64,000 nt of DNA, taken from the NCBI RefSeq assembly GCF_001189845.1, contig NZ_LFLZ01000002.1, positions 1-64,000 of the forward strand, read 5' to 3'. Shown here in pieces: positions 25,412 to 34,782 of the stretch. The stretch's first letter is position 1. Each line of letters starts with the position of its first letter. This stretch comes from Bradyrhizobium tropiciagri (GTDB lineage Bacteria; Pseudomonadota; Alphaproteobacteria; Rhizobiales; Xanthobacteraceae). The notes below the pieces were generated by a model. It made no database searches. It was not told the DNA's origin and saw only the letters and a list, made by a program, of their open reading frames with translations. The translations under genes and the position numbers were made by a program.

Positions 25412-26209
25412 TTAGCTACCCTTGAAGTTCGGCGCACGCTTGTTGAGGAAGGCGTCCATGCCCTCGCGGAAATCCTCGCTCATGTAGGCGCGCAGGATCA
25501 GGTCTTCGCCTTCGTCGCGCGACAGCGTGCGGCGGATGCGGCGGACCGCTTCCTTGGTCACCTCTAACGTGATCGGCGCATGGCCGGCGACGAGCTTCGC
25601 GGTCTCGTCGGCGCGGCGTTGCAAGGTCTCCACATCGGGGACGACTTCGTTCAGCAGCCCGAGCGCCAACGCTTCCGGCGCCTCGACGAGGCGCGCCTTG
25701 AAGATCAGGTCCTTGGTCCGCGCCGGACCGATCAGCGACACCAGGCGCGAGATGTTGGACATCGAGAGGCAGTTGCCGAGCGTGCGCGCGATCGGGAAGC
25801 CGATCCGCGTCGCCTCGGTGCCGATGCGGATGTCGCAGCACGCGGCGATGCCAGCGCCGCCGCCAGTGCAGGCGCCGGCGATCGCGGCGATGACAGGCAC
25901 GCGGCACTGTTCGAGCGTTCCCAGCACCCGGTCGATCCGCGCCTCATAATCCAGCGCATCCTGCGCGGTCTTGAACGCCCGGAACTGGGAGATGTCGGTG
26001 CCCGAAGCGAACGCCTTGTCGCCGGCGCCGGTCACGATCAGCGCCTTGATGGCGTGATCCTGATTGATGTTCTCGCAGATCGAGGCCATCTGCTCATACA
26101 TCGCAAAGGTCAGTGCGTTGCGCGCCTGCGGCCGGTTGAACGTGATGCGCGCGATCCCGTCCGCGACGGAATAGATCAGGTCTTCGGTCGGTGCGACGGG
26201 CGTGTTCAT
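25412..26209 (-). CDS. Enoyl-CoA hydratase/isomerase family protein
   Basis: This 265-residue crotonase-fold protein has ITFNRPQARNALTFAMYEQM at the N-terminus. ALIVTGAGDKAFASGTDISQ carries the first oxyanion-hole glycine and GACTGGGAGIAACCDIRIG the second. It probably hydrates or isomerises an acyl-CoA in a degradation pathway. The catalytic glutamate positions could not be assigned with certainty. It lies 49 bp downstream of the class V aminotransferase on the same strand and is likely co-transcribed. Confidence 0.85.
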   Translation of the reverse strand: MNTPVAPTEDLIYSVADGIARITFNRPQARNALTFAMYEQMASICENINQDHAIKALIVTGAGDKAFASGTDISQFRAFKTAQDALDYEARIDRVLGTLEQCRVPVIAAIAGACTGGGAGIAACCDIRIGTEATRIGFPIARTLGNCLSMSNISRLVSLIGPARTKDLIFKARLVEAPEALALGLLNEVVPDVETLQRRADETAKLVAGHAPITLEVTKEAVRRIRRTLSRDEGEDLILRAYMSEDFREGMDAFLNKRAPNFKGS

Positions 26210-26258
26210 GTCTCGCTCTTTCTGTTCGTTACGATTCGACTTTCAGGCGATGGCCTTT

Positions 26259-27455
26259 TCAAGCGACGGCCTTGGAGGCCTGCGCGGCGTCGCGCCCCTT
26301 CAGGACGTCCATCGCCGCCAGCACGCCGCCGCCGCGGTGCGGCACCTTGGCCAGATCAAGCCCCATCTCGACGCCGGACAGCGTGCCCATCAGCATCAGG
26401 TCATTGAAGTGACCGATGTGTCCGATCCGGAACACCTTGCCCTTGACCTTGTTGAGGCCGGTGCCGAGTGACATATCGAAATTATCCAGCACGACCTTGC
26501 GGAAATGGTCGGCGTCGTGGCCGTCAGGCACCCGCACCGCGGTCAGCGCCGGCGAATGCGCGCCCTGCTCCTGGCACTGCGTCTCCAGGCCCCAGACCTC
26601 GATCGCCGCGCGCGTCGCTTCGCTGTGGCGCTTGTGGCGGGCGAAGACGTTCTCCAGCCCCTCCTCCTCCAGCATCTTCACCGCCTCGCGCAGGCCGAAC
26701 AGCAGGTTGGTCGCGGGCGTGTAGGGCCAGGTGCCGGCCTTGTTGATGTTGATGACCTCCTGCCAATCCCAATAGGAGCGCATGCCCGGATTGGCCTTGG
26801 CCACGGCAAGCGCCTTCTCCGACACGGCGTTGAAGCCGAGGCCGGGCGGCAGCATCAGCCCCTTCTGGGACCCCGCGATCGAGACGTCGATGCCCCAGGC
26901 GTCGTGCTCATATTCCAGCGAGCCGAGGCCGGAGATGGTGTCGACCATCAAAAGCGCCGGATGCTTCAGCGTGTCGAGGATCTTTCGGACGTTGAGCGGA
27001 TAGGTCACGCAGGCGGTCGAGGTCTCGTTATGGACCATGCAGACGGCCTTGATCTTGTGCGCCTTGTCGGCGAACAGCCTGGCCTCGATCTGCTCAAGGT
27101 CGGCGCCGTGGCGCCAGTCGCCCGCAATGAAGTCGACGTCGAGCTTAAACTTGTCGGCAATGCCGTGCCACAGCACGGCGAACTGGCCGGTCTCGCACAT
27201 CAAGACCTTGTCGCCGGGCTGCAGGGTGTTGACGATCGCGGCTTCCCAGGCGCCGGTCCCCGACGAGGGGTAGATGATCACGGGCTGCTTGGTGCGGAAC
27301 ACGCGCTGCATCGCCGACATCACGGCAAAGCCGATCTCGGCGAATTCGGCACCGCGATGGTCCATGGTCGGCATATCCATGGCCCGCAGCACCCGGTCCG
27401 GCACGTTGGTCGGTCCCGGAATCTGCAGAAAATGCCTTCCACTATGCACGGTCAT
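26259..27455 (-). CDS. Class V aminotransferase, serine/alanine-glyoxylate type
   Basis: The product is 398 residues from ATG 27455 (MTVHSGRHFLQIPGPTNVPD). It is a PLP fold-type I enzyme with GTGAWEAAIVNTLQPGDKVL near the cofactor-binding region, VDTISGLGSLEYEHDAW with the PLP aspartate, and SIAGSQKGLMLPPGLGF with the Schiff-base lysine. The sequence is closest in style to serine-glyoxylate aminotransferase (SgaA) and alanine-glyoxylate enzymes. It probably transfers an amino group to glyoxylate. A paralogue lies at 28923-30125. Confidence 0.85.
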   Translation of the reverse strand: MTVHSGRHFLQIPGPTNVPDRVLRAMDMPTMDHRGAEFAEIGFAVMSAMQRVFRTKQPVIIYPSSGTGAWEAAIVNTLQPGDKVLMCETGQFAVLWHGIADKFKLDVDFIAGDWRHGADLEQIEARLFADKAHKIKAVCMVHNETSTACVTYPLNVRKILDTLKHPALLMVDTISGLGSLEYEHDAWGIDVSIAGSQKGLMLPPGLGFNAVSEKALAVAKANPGMRSYWDWQEVININKAGTWPYTPATNLLFGLREAVKMLEEEGLENVFARHKRHSEATRAAIEVWGLETQCQEQGAHSPALTAVRVPDGHDADHFRKVVLDNFDMSLGTGLNKVKGKVFRIGHIGHFNDLMLMGTLSGVEMGLDLAKVPHRGGGVLAAMDVLKGRDAAQASKAVA

Positions 27456-27585
27456 GAGCGTCTTTCCCGGTCTTGTCTTGGTCGTGGTGAGCCGCTCGCA
27501 TATCACTATTCGCCGGGTTTGTCCTAGGCCCGGCGGGGGGCCGTCATGCATATCTGACGGCGCTCCAATAAGGCCTACAGCCCCT

Positions 27586-28869
27586 TCACTCGGCGGCCAC
27601 CACATTGCGCTGCACGACCGGTGCGCCGGCCTCCTCGAACGGCCGCTCGGGGTGCATCAGAAATGCCGAGAAACCGCCGAGCAGCAGCAGGCCCATCGAC
27701 ATCAGGAACGGAAGGTACCAGTTCCCGGTGGCGTCGATGACGAAGCCGGCGACCAGCGGCGAGACGATGGCCGCGAAGGCCGAGCCGGTATTCATGATCC
27801 CCGCGGCGGTGCCGGAATATTTCGGCGCGATGTCCATCGGGATCGACCACATCGGGCCGATCACCAGCTCGGCGCAGAAGAAGCCGGCCGACAGGCACAG
27901 CGCGACCACCGTGATGTCGTGCACGAACAGGATCGGCATCAGCGACAGCAGGGCGCCCGCGAAACCCACGATTGTCACGCTGAGCCGCGCCAGGCGCACA
28001 TTGCCTGTGCGCTCGAGGATGCGATCGGAGATGACGCCGCCGATGCTGTCGCCGACGACACCGGCGAAGAACACGCCGGATGCGAACAGCGCCGAGTTCT
28101 TCAGATCGAGGCTGTAATTGTTCTTGAAGAACAGCGGCAGCCAGTTGAGGTAGAGCCACAGGCACCAGCCGTAGCAGAAATAGGTCAGTGTCACGGGCCA
28201 CATCCGCTGCAACAGCGGTCCCCACGGCACCTTCGGCCGTTCGCCCTGCGGGCGCGGCGGCAAGGTCGCAAGCTCGGCTTCGGTGATGGAGCGATGGTCC
28301 TTCGGCTCGTTGCGGAAGTACCAGACCCACACAATACCCCACAGCAGACTGACGATACCGAGCACGACGAATGCGCCACGCCAGGTCAGCCAGAGGATCA
28401 GGAGCGCGACGGCCGGCGGGGTCACCGCATTGCCGAGCCGCGCAAACGAGTGTGTCAGGCCTTGCGCGAAGCCGCGGCGGTTCGCCGGCGTCCAGTACTG
28501 CATCGCGCGCGTTGCGGTCGGAAACGTCGCGCCTTCGCCGAACCCGAGCGCGAACCGCGCGACGAACAGCGCCGCGAGACCATGGACAAAGCCGGTCATG
28601 ATGGTCGCCGCCGCCCAGATCATGCCGCACCAGAACAGGGTCTGGCGCGGCCCGAAGCGATCGCCGACCCAGCCGCCGATCACCTGGAACAGCAGATACG
28701 GGTAGGCGAACGCCGAGAACACCAGGCCTAGCTCGGTATTGGACAGGCCGAGCTCCTTCTGGATCTCACTGGCCGCGGTACCGATGTTCACCCGGTCGAC
28801 ATAGGTGATGAAATACATCACGCAGAGCATGGCCAACACGACGTGGGTGGCCTTGAACCGAAGCCTCAT
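27586..28869 (-). CDS. MFS transporter, anion:cation symporter type
   Basis: This 427-residue protein has twelve predicted membrane helices. It shows the ACS-family pattern seen in hexuronate, galactonate and phthalate transporters: YVDRVNIGTAASEIQKELGL in helix 1, FGEGATFPTATRAMQYWTPA in helix 4-5 and GDRFGPRQTLF in the first loop. It should take up an organic anion by proton symport. It is flanked by two paralogous aminotransferases on the same strand, so the substrate probably feeds that pathway. Confidence 0.85.
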   Translation of the reverse strand: MRLRFKATHVVLAMLCVMYFITYVDRVNIGTAASEIQKELGLSNTELGLVFSAFAYPYLLFQVIGGWVGDRFGPRQTLFWCGMIWAAATIMTGFVHGLAALFVARFALGFGEGATFPTATRAMQYWTPANRRGFAQGLTHSFARLGNAVTPPAVALLILWLTWRGAFVVLGIVSLLWGIVWVWYFRNEPKDHRSITEAELATLPPRPQGERPKVPWGPLLQRMWPVTLTYFCYGWCLWLYLNWLPLFFKNNYSLDLKNSALFASGVFFAGVVGDSIGGVISDRILERTGNVRLARLSVTIVGFAGALLSLMPILFVHDITVVALCLSAGFFCAELVIGPMWSIPMDIAPKYSGTAAGIMNTGSAFAAIVSPLVAGFVIDATGNWYLPFLMSMGLLLLGGFSAFLMHPERPFEEAGAPVVQRNVVAAE

Positions 28870-28922
28870 ACATCCCCTCCCTGATCCGCGATTTTTCTTA
28901 AGTCGTTGGCGTTCGCGACGCG

Positions 28923-30125
28923 CTAGGTGCCGACCACCTTCAGATGCGACGACGCATTGCGCTGGTCGCGCTGCTCGAGCAGCTTCATCGCAACCGCGAC
29001 GCCGCCCGCGCGATGCGGCACACCGGCGACCGACAACCCCATCTCGACGCCAGTGAGCGCGCCAAGCAGCGTCAGCTCATTGCATTCGCCGAGATGACCG
29101 ATGCGAAACACCTTGCCGGCGACCTTCGACAGGCCGGAGCCGAGCGACATGTTGAAATTGTCAAGCACGACCTTGCGGAACTGGTCGGCATCATGGCCGG
29201 GCGGCATCAGCACCGCGGTCAGCACCGGCGAGAACTCGGCGGGCTCCTGACACAGCACCTCGAGCCCCCAATGATTGACGGCGGCACGCGTCGCCGCGGC
29301 CAGCCGCTGATGGCGCGCGAACACGTTGTCGAGCCCCTCCTCCAGCAGCATCGCGATGGCCTCGCGCAGCCCGTAGAGCAGGTTCGTTGCCGGCGTATAG
29401 GGGAAGAAGCCGTTGGCGTTCGGCTTCAGCATCTCCTCCCAATCGAAGTAGGAGCGCGGCATCTTGTTGCTGCGCGACGCGGCGCGGGCCTTTTCCGAGA
29501 TCGCGTTGAAGCCGAGGCCGGGCGGCAGCATGAACCCCTTCTGCGAACAGCTGACGCTGACGTCGACCTTCCATTCGTCGTGCCGGTAATCGACCGAGCC
29601 GAGCGAGGAAATGGTGTCGACCATCAACAGCGCCTGATGCGAGGTACGGTCGATGGCCGCACGGATGTCACCGATTCGGCTGGTCGCGCCGGTCGAGGTC
29701 TCGTTGTGGACGACCATCACCGCCTTGATGCTGTGCGCGGTGTCATCAGCGAGTTTTGCTTCGATCTGGGCGGGGTCAGCGCCGCGGCGCCAGTCACCGG
29801 AGATGAAGTCGACCTCGATGCCGAACCGGCCGACGAGTTGCCGCCACAGCGTGGCGAAGTGGCCGGTCTCGACCATCAGGACCTTGTCGCCGGGCGACAG
29901 CGTGTTGACGATCGCAGCTTCCCAGGCGCCGGTGCCCGAAGACGGGAAGATCACCACCGGACCTTTGGTCTGGAAGATTTTGGCGCTCCCTTCGAGGACC
30001 GTCCGGCCAAGCGCGGCGAACTCCGCGCTGCGGTGGTCGATGACCGGCATATCCATCGCGCGAAGAATGCGATCGGGGACCGGGCTCGGCCCGGGAATCT
30101 GCAGAAAATGGCGCCCTTGATGCAT
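28923..30125 (-). CDS. Second class V aminotransferase, paralogue of 26259-27455
   Basis: This 400-residue protein shares long near-identical motifs with its neighbour: GRHFLQIPGPSPVPDRILRA, SSGTGAWEAAIVNTLSPGDK, MVDTISSLGSVDYRHDEW, and SCSQKGFMLPPGLGF with the PLP lysine. The duplication with the MFS gene between them suggests either two substrates (for example two amino donors) or an ordered two-step route. The start at ATG 30125 is followed by the same opening as the paralogue. It is divergent from the GntR gene at 30257. Confidence 0.85.
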   Translation of the reverse strand: MHQGRHFLQIPGPSPVPDRILRAMDMPVIDHRSAEFAALGRTVLEGSAKIFQTKGPVVIFPSSGTGAWEAAIVNTLSPGDKVLMVETGHFATLWRQLVGRFGIEVDFISGDWRRGADPAQIEAKLADDTAHSIKAVMVVHNETSTGATSRIGDIRAAIDRTSHQALLMVDTISSLGSVDYRHDEWKVDVSVSCSQKGFMLPPGLGFNAISEKARAASRSNKMPRSYFDWEEMLKPNANGFFPYTPATNLLYGLREAIAMLLEEGLDNVFARHQRLAAATRAAVNHWGLEVLCQEPAEFSPVLTAVLMPPGHDADQFRKVVLDNFNMSLGSGLSKVAGKVFRIGHLGECNELTLLGALTGVEMGLSVAGVPHRAGGVAVAMKLLEQRDQRNASSHLKVVGT

Positions 30126-30256
30126 GAGAACCTCCCAATCGCCGGATTCCGGCCTTAGTGAAGCTATTTTGCATTCATTTTTTGTCTTTTCAATCCAATT
30201 TTGGTATTCTATTGAGGACGTCGACGCGACCGCGCCGGCAAATTATTGTTCAGAAT
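30126..30256. promoter_or_regulatory. Divergent promoter region of the aminotransferase and gntR genes
   Basis: This 131-bp AT-rich gap between divergent genes includes TTTTGCATTCATTTT and TTTTGGTATTCTATT. The TGCATTC word reappears (inverted) in the repeat at 31063-31096. It probably holds the operator of the GntR protein encoded next to it. No clean palindrome is visible. Confidence 0.4.
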
Positions 30257-31009
30257 ATGAAATCCGCGATTCCCGAAACCGGGGTTCCGATCACCCCGCC
30301 CACCATCGGTAACGGCGGCGACCGCCAGGAGGCCTCGCTGCACGGCGAGATCCTGCTGCGGCTGCGCGACTATGTGGTGGAAGGCAACATTCCCGAGGGC
30401 GCCCGCGTTCCGGAACGCCAGCTCTGCGAGATGCTGGGGATCTCCAGGACGCCGCTGCGCGAGGCGCTCAAGGTGCTGGCCGCCGAAGGCCTGATCGAGC
30501 TCCTGCCCAATCGCGGCGCGCGGGTGCGCCAGCTCAGCCAGCGCGACCTCGAGGAATTGTTCGACGTCATGGCCGGGCTGGAGAGCCTGGCCGGACGATT
30601 GGCGTGCGAAGCCATCACGGACGAAGAAATCGCCGCGATCGAGCGCCTGCACTACGAGATGTACGGCCACTATCTGCACCGCGACATGCACGGTTATTTC
30701 CAGACCAACCAGCAGATCCACGAGAGCATCGTCGCGGCTGCGCGCAACGAGACGCTGAAGACGACCTACGCCAACTTCGCGGGCCGGATCCGTCGCGTGC
30801 GCTATTCCGCCAATTTCGCCCGCAAGCGGCAACGCTGGGCGGAGGCGATGCGCGAGCACGAGGCGATCCTCGATGCGCTGCGGCGGCGAGCAGCAAGCGA
30901 GCTCAGCGACATCCTGTTCCAGCACCTGCGCAACAAGCGATCCGCCGCGATCGATCACCTCGCGGAAGCCCAGGGCGCCGACCTGGAAACGACGCCCCAG
31001 GGCGACTAA
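30257..31009 (+). CDS. GntR/FCD family transcriptional regulator
   Basis: The product is 250 residues from ATG 30257. It has an N-terminal winged helix (VPERQLCEMLGISRTPLREA, then EGLIELLPNRGARVRQLSQR) and a C-terminal all-helical FCD ligand domain, where the H-E-S and EH residues of the metal/effector site are visible (QIHESIVAAARNETL, MREHEAILDALRRR). FCD regulators usually repress and respond to carboxylic acids. Its position between the divergent aminotransferase operon and the hydroxyacid dehydrogenase suggests it controls both. Confidence 0.9.
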   Translation: MKSAIPETGVPITPPTIGNGGDRQEASLHGEILLRLRDYVVEGNIPEGARVPERQLCEMLGISRTPLREALKVLAAEGLIELLPNRGARVRQLSQRDLEELFDVMAGLESLAGRLACEAITDEEIAAIERLHYEMYGHYLHRDMHGYFQTNQQIHESIVAAARNETLKTTYANFAGRIRRVRYSANFARKRQRWAEAMREHEAILDALRRRAASELSDILFQHLRNKRSAAIDHLAEAQGADLETTPQGD

Positions 31010-31062
31010 AGGGTGGGCCAAGGGATTGCGATTGGATCGCGATCCTTGCCCGTTTTGAATTC

Positions 31063-31096
31063 ATAATGTAATTCTAAACTCGAGAGAATGCATAAT
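31063..31096. promoter_or_regulatory. Imperfect inverted repeat before the hydroxyacid dehydrogenase gene
   Basis: ATAATGTAATTCT and AGAATGCATAAT form an imperfect inverted repeat with a 9-base spacer, ending 31 bp before ATG 31128. The size and the AT-rich arms fit a GntR/FCD operator, and a related TGCATTC word occurs in the divergent region at about 30,174. Confidence 0.35.
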
Positions 31097-31127
31097 CCAT
31101 GAGCTGAGCAGGCGCCTGCGTCACGTC

Positions 31128-34127
31128 ATGGATCACATCGGATCTGGGATGAAGAACGTCTCATCGCTCGAACAGCGCCTGCGGTCCGACCTGACCGGCG
31201 ACGTGTTTTTTGATGCCTTCAACCGCGGCCGCTACGCGACCGACGCCTCGTTCTACCAGATCATGCCGGCCGGCGTGGTGGTGCCGCGGACCGTCGACGA
31301 GGCGCTGCGGACGCTTGCGATCGTCCGCGACGCCGGGCGGATCGTGACCCCGCGCGGTGGCGGCACCTCGCAATGCGGCCAGACCGTCAATGACGGCATC
31401 GTGGTCGACCTGTCGAAACATCTGAACAAGATCATTTCACTCGACGTCGCGAACCGCAGCTGTGTGGTCGAGCCCGGCATCGTGCTCGACGATCTCAATC
31501 GGCAACTCAGGAAGCACGGGCTGTGGTTTCCGGTCGACGTTTCGACCGCGTCACGCGCCACGATCGGCGGTATGGCCGGCAACAATTCCTGCGGCGGCCG
31601 CTCGCTGCGCTACGGCACGATGCGCGACAACACGCTGTCGATGGATGCGGCGCTCGCCGACGGCACGCTGCTGCATTTCGGCGAGGTGCCGCGCGACCTG
31701 ACGCGGATCAATGGCTCCGACAGCGGATTGAAGCTGTTCCGCGACATGCTCGATCTCGGCGAGCGCGAGGCGCTCGAGATCTCGGACAAATTCCCCAAGG
31801 TGCAGCGCCGCGTCGGCGGCTACAATCTCGACGCGCTGGTGCCGCGGAATGCGCCGAACAACATGGCGCATCTGCTGGTCGGCTCCGAGGGCACCCTCGC
31901 CTTCACGACCCAGGTCGAGCTGAAGCTGTGGCCCGTGATCCGCAACAAGGCGCTCGGCGTCTGTCATTTCGGCAGCTTCTACGAGGCGATGGACGCGGCC
32001 CAGCATCTGGTGAAGCTGCGACCCATTGCCGTGGAGCTGGTCGACCGCACCATGATCGCGCTGGGGCGCGAGATCGCGATGTTCCAGCCGATCATCTCGG
32101 CTGCGGTGCGCGGCGATCCCGACGCGATCCTGGTGGTCGAGTTCGCCGAAGAAGATCAGGCTGACAATCTCGCCCGACTCAAGCAGCTCGGCGAGTTGAT
32201 GAGCGATCTCGGCTTCGGCTGGGACAGACCGCAGCGCAAATGGGGCGGCGTGGTCGAGCTCGTCGAGCCGGCGCTGCAGACCGGCATCGCCGATTTCCGC
32301 GCCGCCGGCCTCAACGTCATGATGTCGATGAAGCAGGAAGGCAAGCCGGTCTCGTTCGTCGAGGACTGCGCGGTGCCGCTGCCGCGTCTCGCCGACTACA
32401 CCGAACGGCTCAATGCCGTGTTCACCAAGCACGGCACCCGCGGCACCATGTATGCGCACGCCTCCGAGGGCTGCCTGCATGTGCGGCCAGTGCTCAATCT
32501 CAAGCTCGAGAAGGACGTCAAGGCAATGCGCGCCATTGCCGAGGAAGCCTTCGCGATGGTGCGTGAATACAAGGGCTCGCATTCCGGCGAGCACGGCGAC
32601 GGCCTGGTGCGCTCGGAATTCCACGAGACGATGTTCGGCGCGCGCATCGTCGCCGATTTCCGCGAAGTGAAGCAGCGTTTCGACCCCGGCAATACGCTCA
32701 ATCCGGGCAAGATCGTCGATCCGCCCAGGATGGACGACCGCTCGCTGTTCCGCTACGCGCCGGACTATCGCGTCGGCGAATTGAAGACGGTGCTCGACTG
32801 GTCGGCCTATCCTGGCGCCGGCGGCGGCTTCCAGGGCGCCGTCGAGATGTGCAACAACAACGGCGCCTGCCGGAAGCTCGAAGGCGGCGTGATGTGCCCG
32901 TCCTATCGCGCCACGCGCAACGAGAAGGACGTCACCCGCGGCCGCGCCAATACGCTGCGGCTCGCGATCTCGGGCCAGCTGGGGGCGGACGCGCTCGCCT
33001 CCGACGAGATGATGGAGACGCTGAAGCTCTGCGTCTCCTGCAAGGCGTGCCGCCATGAATGCCCGACCGGGGTCGACATGGCCAAGATGAAGATCGAGGT
33101 ACTGGCCGCGCGCGCCGCGACGCACGGCCTGTCGCTGCGTGACCGGCTGGTCGGCTATCTGCCGCGCTACCTCGATCTCGCCGCGCGCTTTGCCCCGATC
33201 GCGAACTGGCGTAACCGCAGCCCGCTGCTGCGCGCGCTGTTCGAGAAACTCGCGGGGATCAGCGCCAGGCGCGCGCTGCCGGATTTTCGCCGCGACACGT
33301 TCCGGCCCGACGCCACGGCGCTGGGTCCGGCCGATGGCCGCGAAGTGGTGCTGTTCGCCGACACGTTCAACCGCGGCTACGAGCGGGAGAATCTCGACGC
33401 CGCGATCGAGGTGCTTGTCGCCGGCGGCTATCGCGTGCATCTGCCGAGGCCATCGGACGGCGGGCGGCCGCCATGCTGCGGGCGAACGTTCCTGTCGGCC
33501 GGACTGGTGGAGCAGGCCCGAGCCGAGCTTGACCGGCTGGTTGCGACCTACGTCCCGTTCGCGGCCCGCGGCGTGCCGATCATTGGTCTCGAGCCAAGCT
33601 GCCTGCTGACCCTGCGCGACGAGCTGCTCTCGCTGCGTTCGGATGAGGCCGCCAAAACGGTCAGCGCGCACGCGCTGCTGTTCGAGGAATTTCTGGTGCG
33701 CGAGGCCGAGGCCGGGCGCCTCGCTTTGCCGCTCGGCGCGGTCGCCGGCACGGCCGTGGTGCATGGTCATTGCCACCAAAAATCCTTCGGCGCATTCAAG
33801 CCGGTGGAGAAGGTGCTGCGCCTGGTGCCGGGCCTCGACGTCAAGACCATCGAGTCGAGCTGCTGCGGCATGGCCGGCGCGTTCGGCTATGGCGCCGACA
33901 CCTATCAGGCCTCGATCGAAATGGCCGAGCTGTCGCTGCTCCCTTCGGTTCGGAGCGCCGACCAGGAGACGCTGATCGTGGCCGACGGCACCTCCTGCCG
34001 GCACCAGATCAAGGACGGCAGCGGCCGCACGCCGCTGCATGTCGCCAGCGTATTGGCGATGAGCCTGAAACGTGCGACATCGAATTCCGACAGATTGTCA
34101 CCGACAAAGGAAGAGGCCCATGGCTGA
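31128..34127 (+). CDS. Fused FAD-dependent D-2-hydroxyacid dehydrogenase with Fe-S domain (YdiJ-like)
   Basis: The product is 999 residues. The N-terminal FAD-binding type 4 domain has PRGGGTSQCGQTVNDGIVVD and TIGGMAGNNSCGGRSLRYGT. A FAD-oxidase C-terminal domain follows, ending with HSGEHGDGLVRSEF. Then comes an iron-sulfur part: CNNNGACRKLEGGVMCPSYR, and CVSCKACRHECPTGVDMAKM with the four-cysteine pattern. The final CCG-type domain has GHCHQKSFGAFK and SSCCGMAGAFGYGAD. This is the GlcD-GlcF layout in one chain, as in D-lactate or D-2-hydroxyglutarate dehydrogenases feeding the quinone pool. An alternative start at ATG 31149 is possible. Confidence 0.88.
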   Translation: MDHIGSGMKNVSSLEQRLRSDLTGDVFFDAFNRGRYATDASFYQIMPAGVVVPRTVDEALRTLAIVRDAGRIVTPRGGGTSQCGQTVNDGIVVDLSKHLNKIISLDVANRSCVVEPGIVLDDLNRQLRKHGLWFPVDVSTASRATIGGMAGNNSCGGRSLRYGTMRDNTLSMDAALADGTLLHFGEVPRDLTRINGSDSGLKLFRDMLDLGEREALEISDKFPKVQRRVGGYNLDALVPRNAPNNMAHLLVGSEGTLAFTTQVELKLWPVIRNKALGVCHFGSFYEAMDAAQHLVKLRPIAVELVDRTMIALGREIAMFQPIISAAVRGDPDAILVVEFAEEDQADNLARLKQLGELMSDLGFGWDRPQRKWGGVVELVEPALQTGIADFRAAGLNVMMSMKQEGKPVSFVEDCAVPLPRLADYTERLNAVFTKHGTRGTMYAHASEGCLHVRPVLNLKLEKDVKAMRAIAEEAFAMVREYKGSHSGEHGDGLVRSEFHETMFGARIVADFREVKQRFDPGNTLNPGKIVDPPRMDDRSLFRYAPDYRVGELKTVLDWSAYPGAGGGFQGAVEMCNNNGACRKLEGGVMCPSYRATRNEKDVTRGRANTLRLAISGQLGADALASDEMMETLKLCVSCKACRHECPTGVDMAKMKIEVLAARAATHGLSLRDRLVGYLPRYLDLAARFAPIANWRNRSPLLRALFEKLAGISARRALPDFRRDTFRPDATALGPADGREVVLFADTFNRGYERENLDAAIEVLVAGGYRVHLPRPSDGGRPPCCGRTFLSAGLVEQARAELDRLVATYVPFAARGVPIIGLEPSCLLTLRDELLSLRSDEAAKTVSAHALLFEEFLVREAEAGRLALPLGAVAGTAVVHGHCHQKSFGAFKPVEKVLRLVPGLDVKTIESSCCGMAGAFGYGADTYQASIEMAELSLLPSVRSADQETLIVADGTSCRHQIKDGSGRTPLHVASVLAMSLKRATSNSDRLSPTKEEAHG

Positions 34128-34548
34128 GCTCACTCTCGAAACTGCCCGCAAGATTCTGGATGCCGCGCTGGCCAAGGGCGTCGAGAAGAAGTTCAAGCCG
34201 CTTGTCGTCACCATTCTCGACGCGCGCGGCGCGGTGAAGGTGACGGCGGCACAGGACGGCACCAGCCTGATGCGGGCAGAGATCGCCCATGGCAAGGCCT
34301 ATGGCGCGCTGGCGCTCGGGATGGGATCGCGGGCGCTGTTTCAGCGCGCCCAGGAGCAGGCCTATTTCATCAATTCCGTGAACACGTTGGCGCAGGGCCG
34401 GCTGGTGCCGGTCCCCGGCGGCGTGCTGATCATGGACGGCTCTTCCCTGCTCGGCGCCGTCGGCGTCAGCGGCGACACCTCGGACAATGACGAGATCTGC
34501 GCCGTAGCTGGCATCGAAGCCGCCGGCCTGAAGGCCAACATCGGATGA
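34120..34548 (+). CDS. GlcG/HbpS family protein
   Basis: The product is 142 residues. Its ATG overlaps the end of the dehydrogenase gene by 8 bp, so the two are translationally coupled. The family pattern is clear: LTLETARKILDAALAKGVEK at the N-terminus, PLVVTILDARGAVKVTAAQD, then GKAYGALALGMGSRAL and PVPGGVLIMDGSSLLGAVGV. GlcG-like proteins accompany glycolate and other hydroxyacid oxidases; related HbpS proteins bind haem. The exact role here is unknown, but the coupling supports a helper of the upstream enzyme. Confidence 0.85.
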   Translation: MAELTLETARKILDAALAKGVEKKFKPLVVTILDARGAVKVTAAQDGTSLMRAEIAHGKAYGALALGMGSRALFQRAQEQAYFINSVNTLAQGRLVPVPGGVLIMDGSSLLGAVGVSGDTSDNDEICAVAGIEAAGLKANIG

Positions 34549-34782
34549 CAACAGCTGTTTGGTCTTCGCCGCTCTCGCCGCTTGGTTCAAACAAGTACAG
34601 CTTTCAATTATAGGACGATGATCGACCGGATCGTCAATCCGGTTCGACGGGAGAAGCCCTCCTGGTGCCAGGAACTCTCCGCGCACCAATGACCTATCCA
34701 CAGGGGCTGCGATGCCGGGCCCGATCCGATCGGATAGACTTGCGAGCTATCAAACAAGCTCTATGTTCTCACACGGCCCAAT

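Noticed and set aside
27274..28731. A 485-codon plus-strand open frame
   Set aside because: Antisense shadow of the MFS transporter and aminotransferase region.
31551..34040. An 829-codon minus-strand open frame
   Set aside because: It is antisense to the FAD/Fe-S dehydrogenase, with a composition rich in His/Arg/Gln typical of GC-rich shadow frames.
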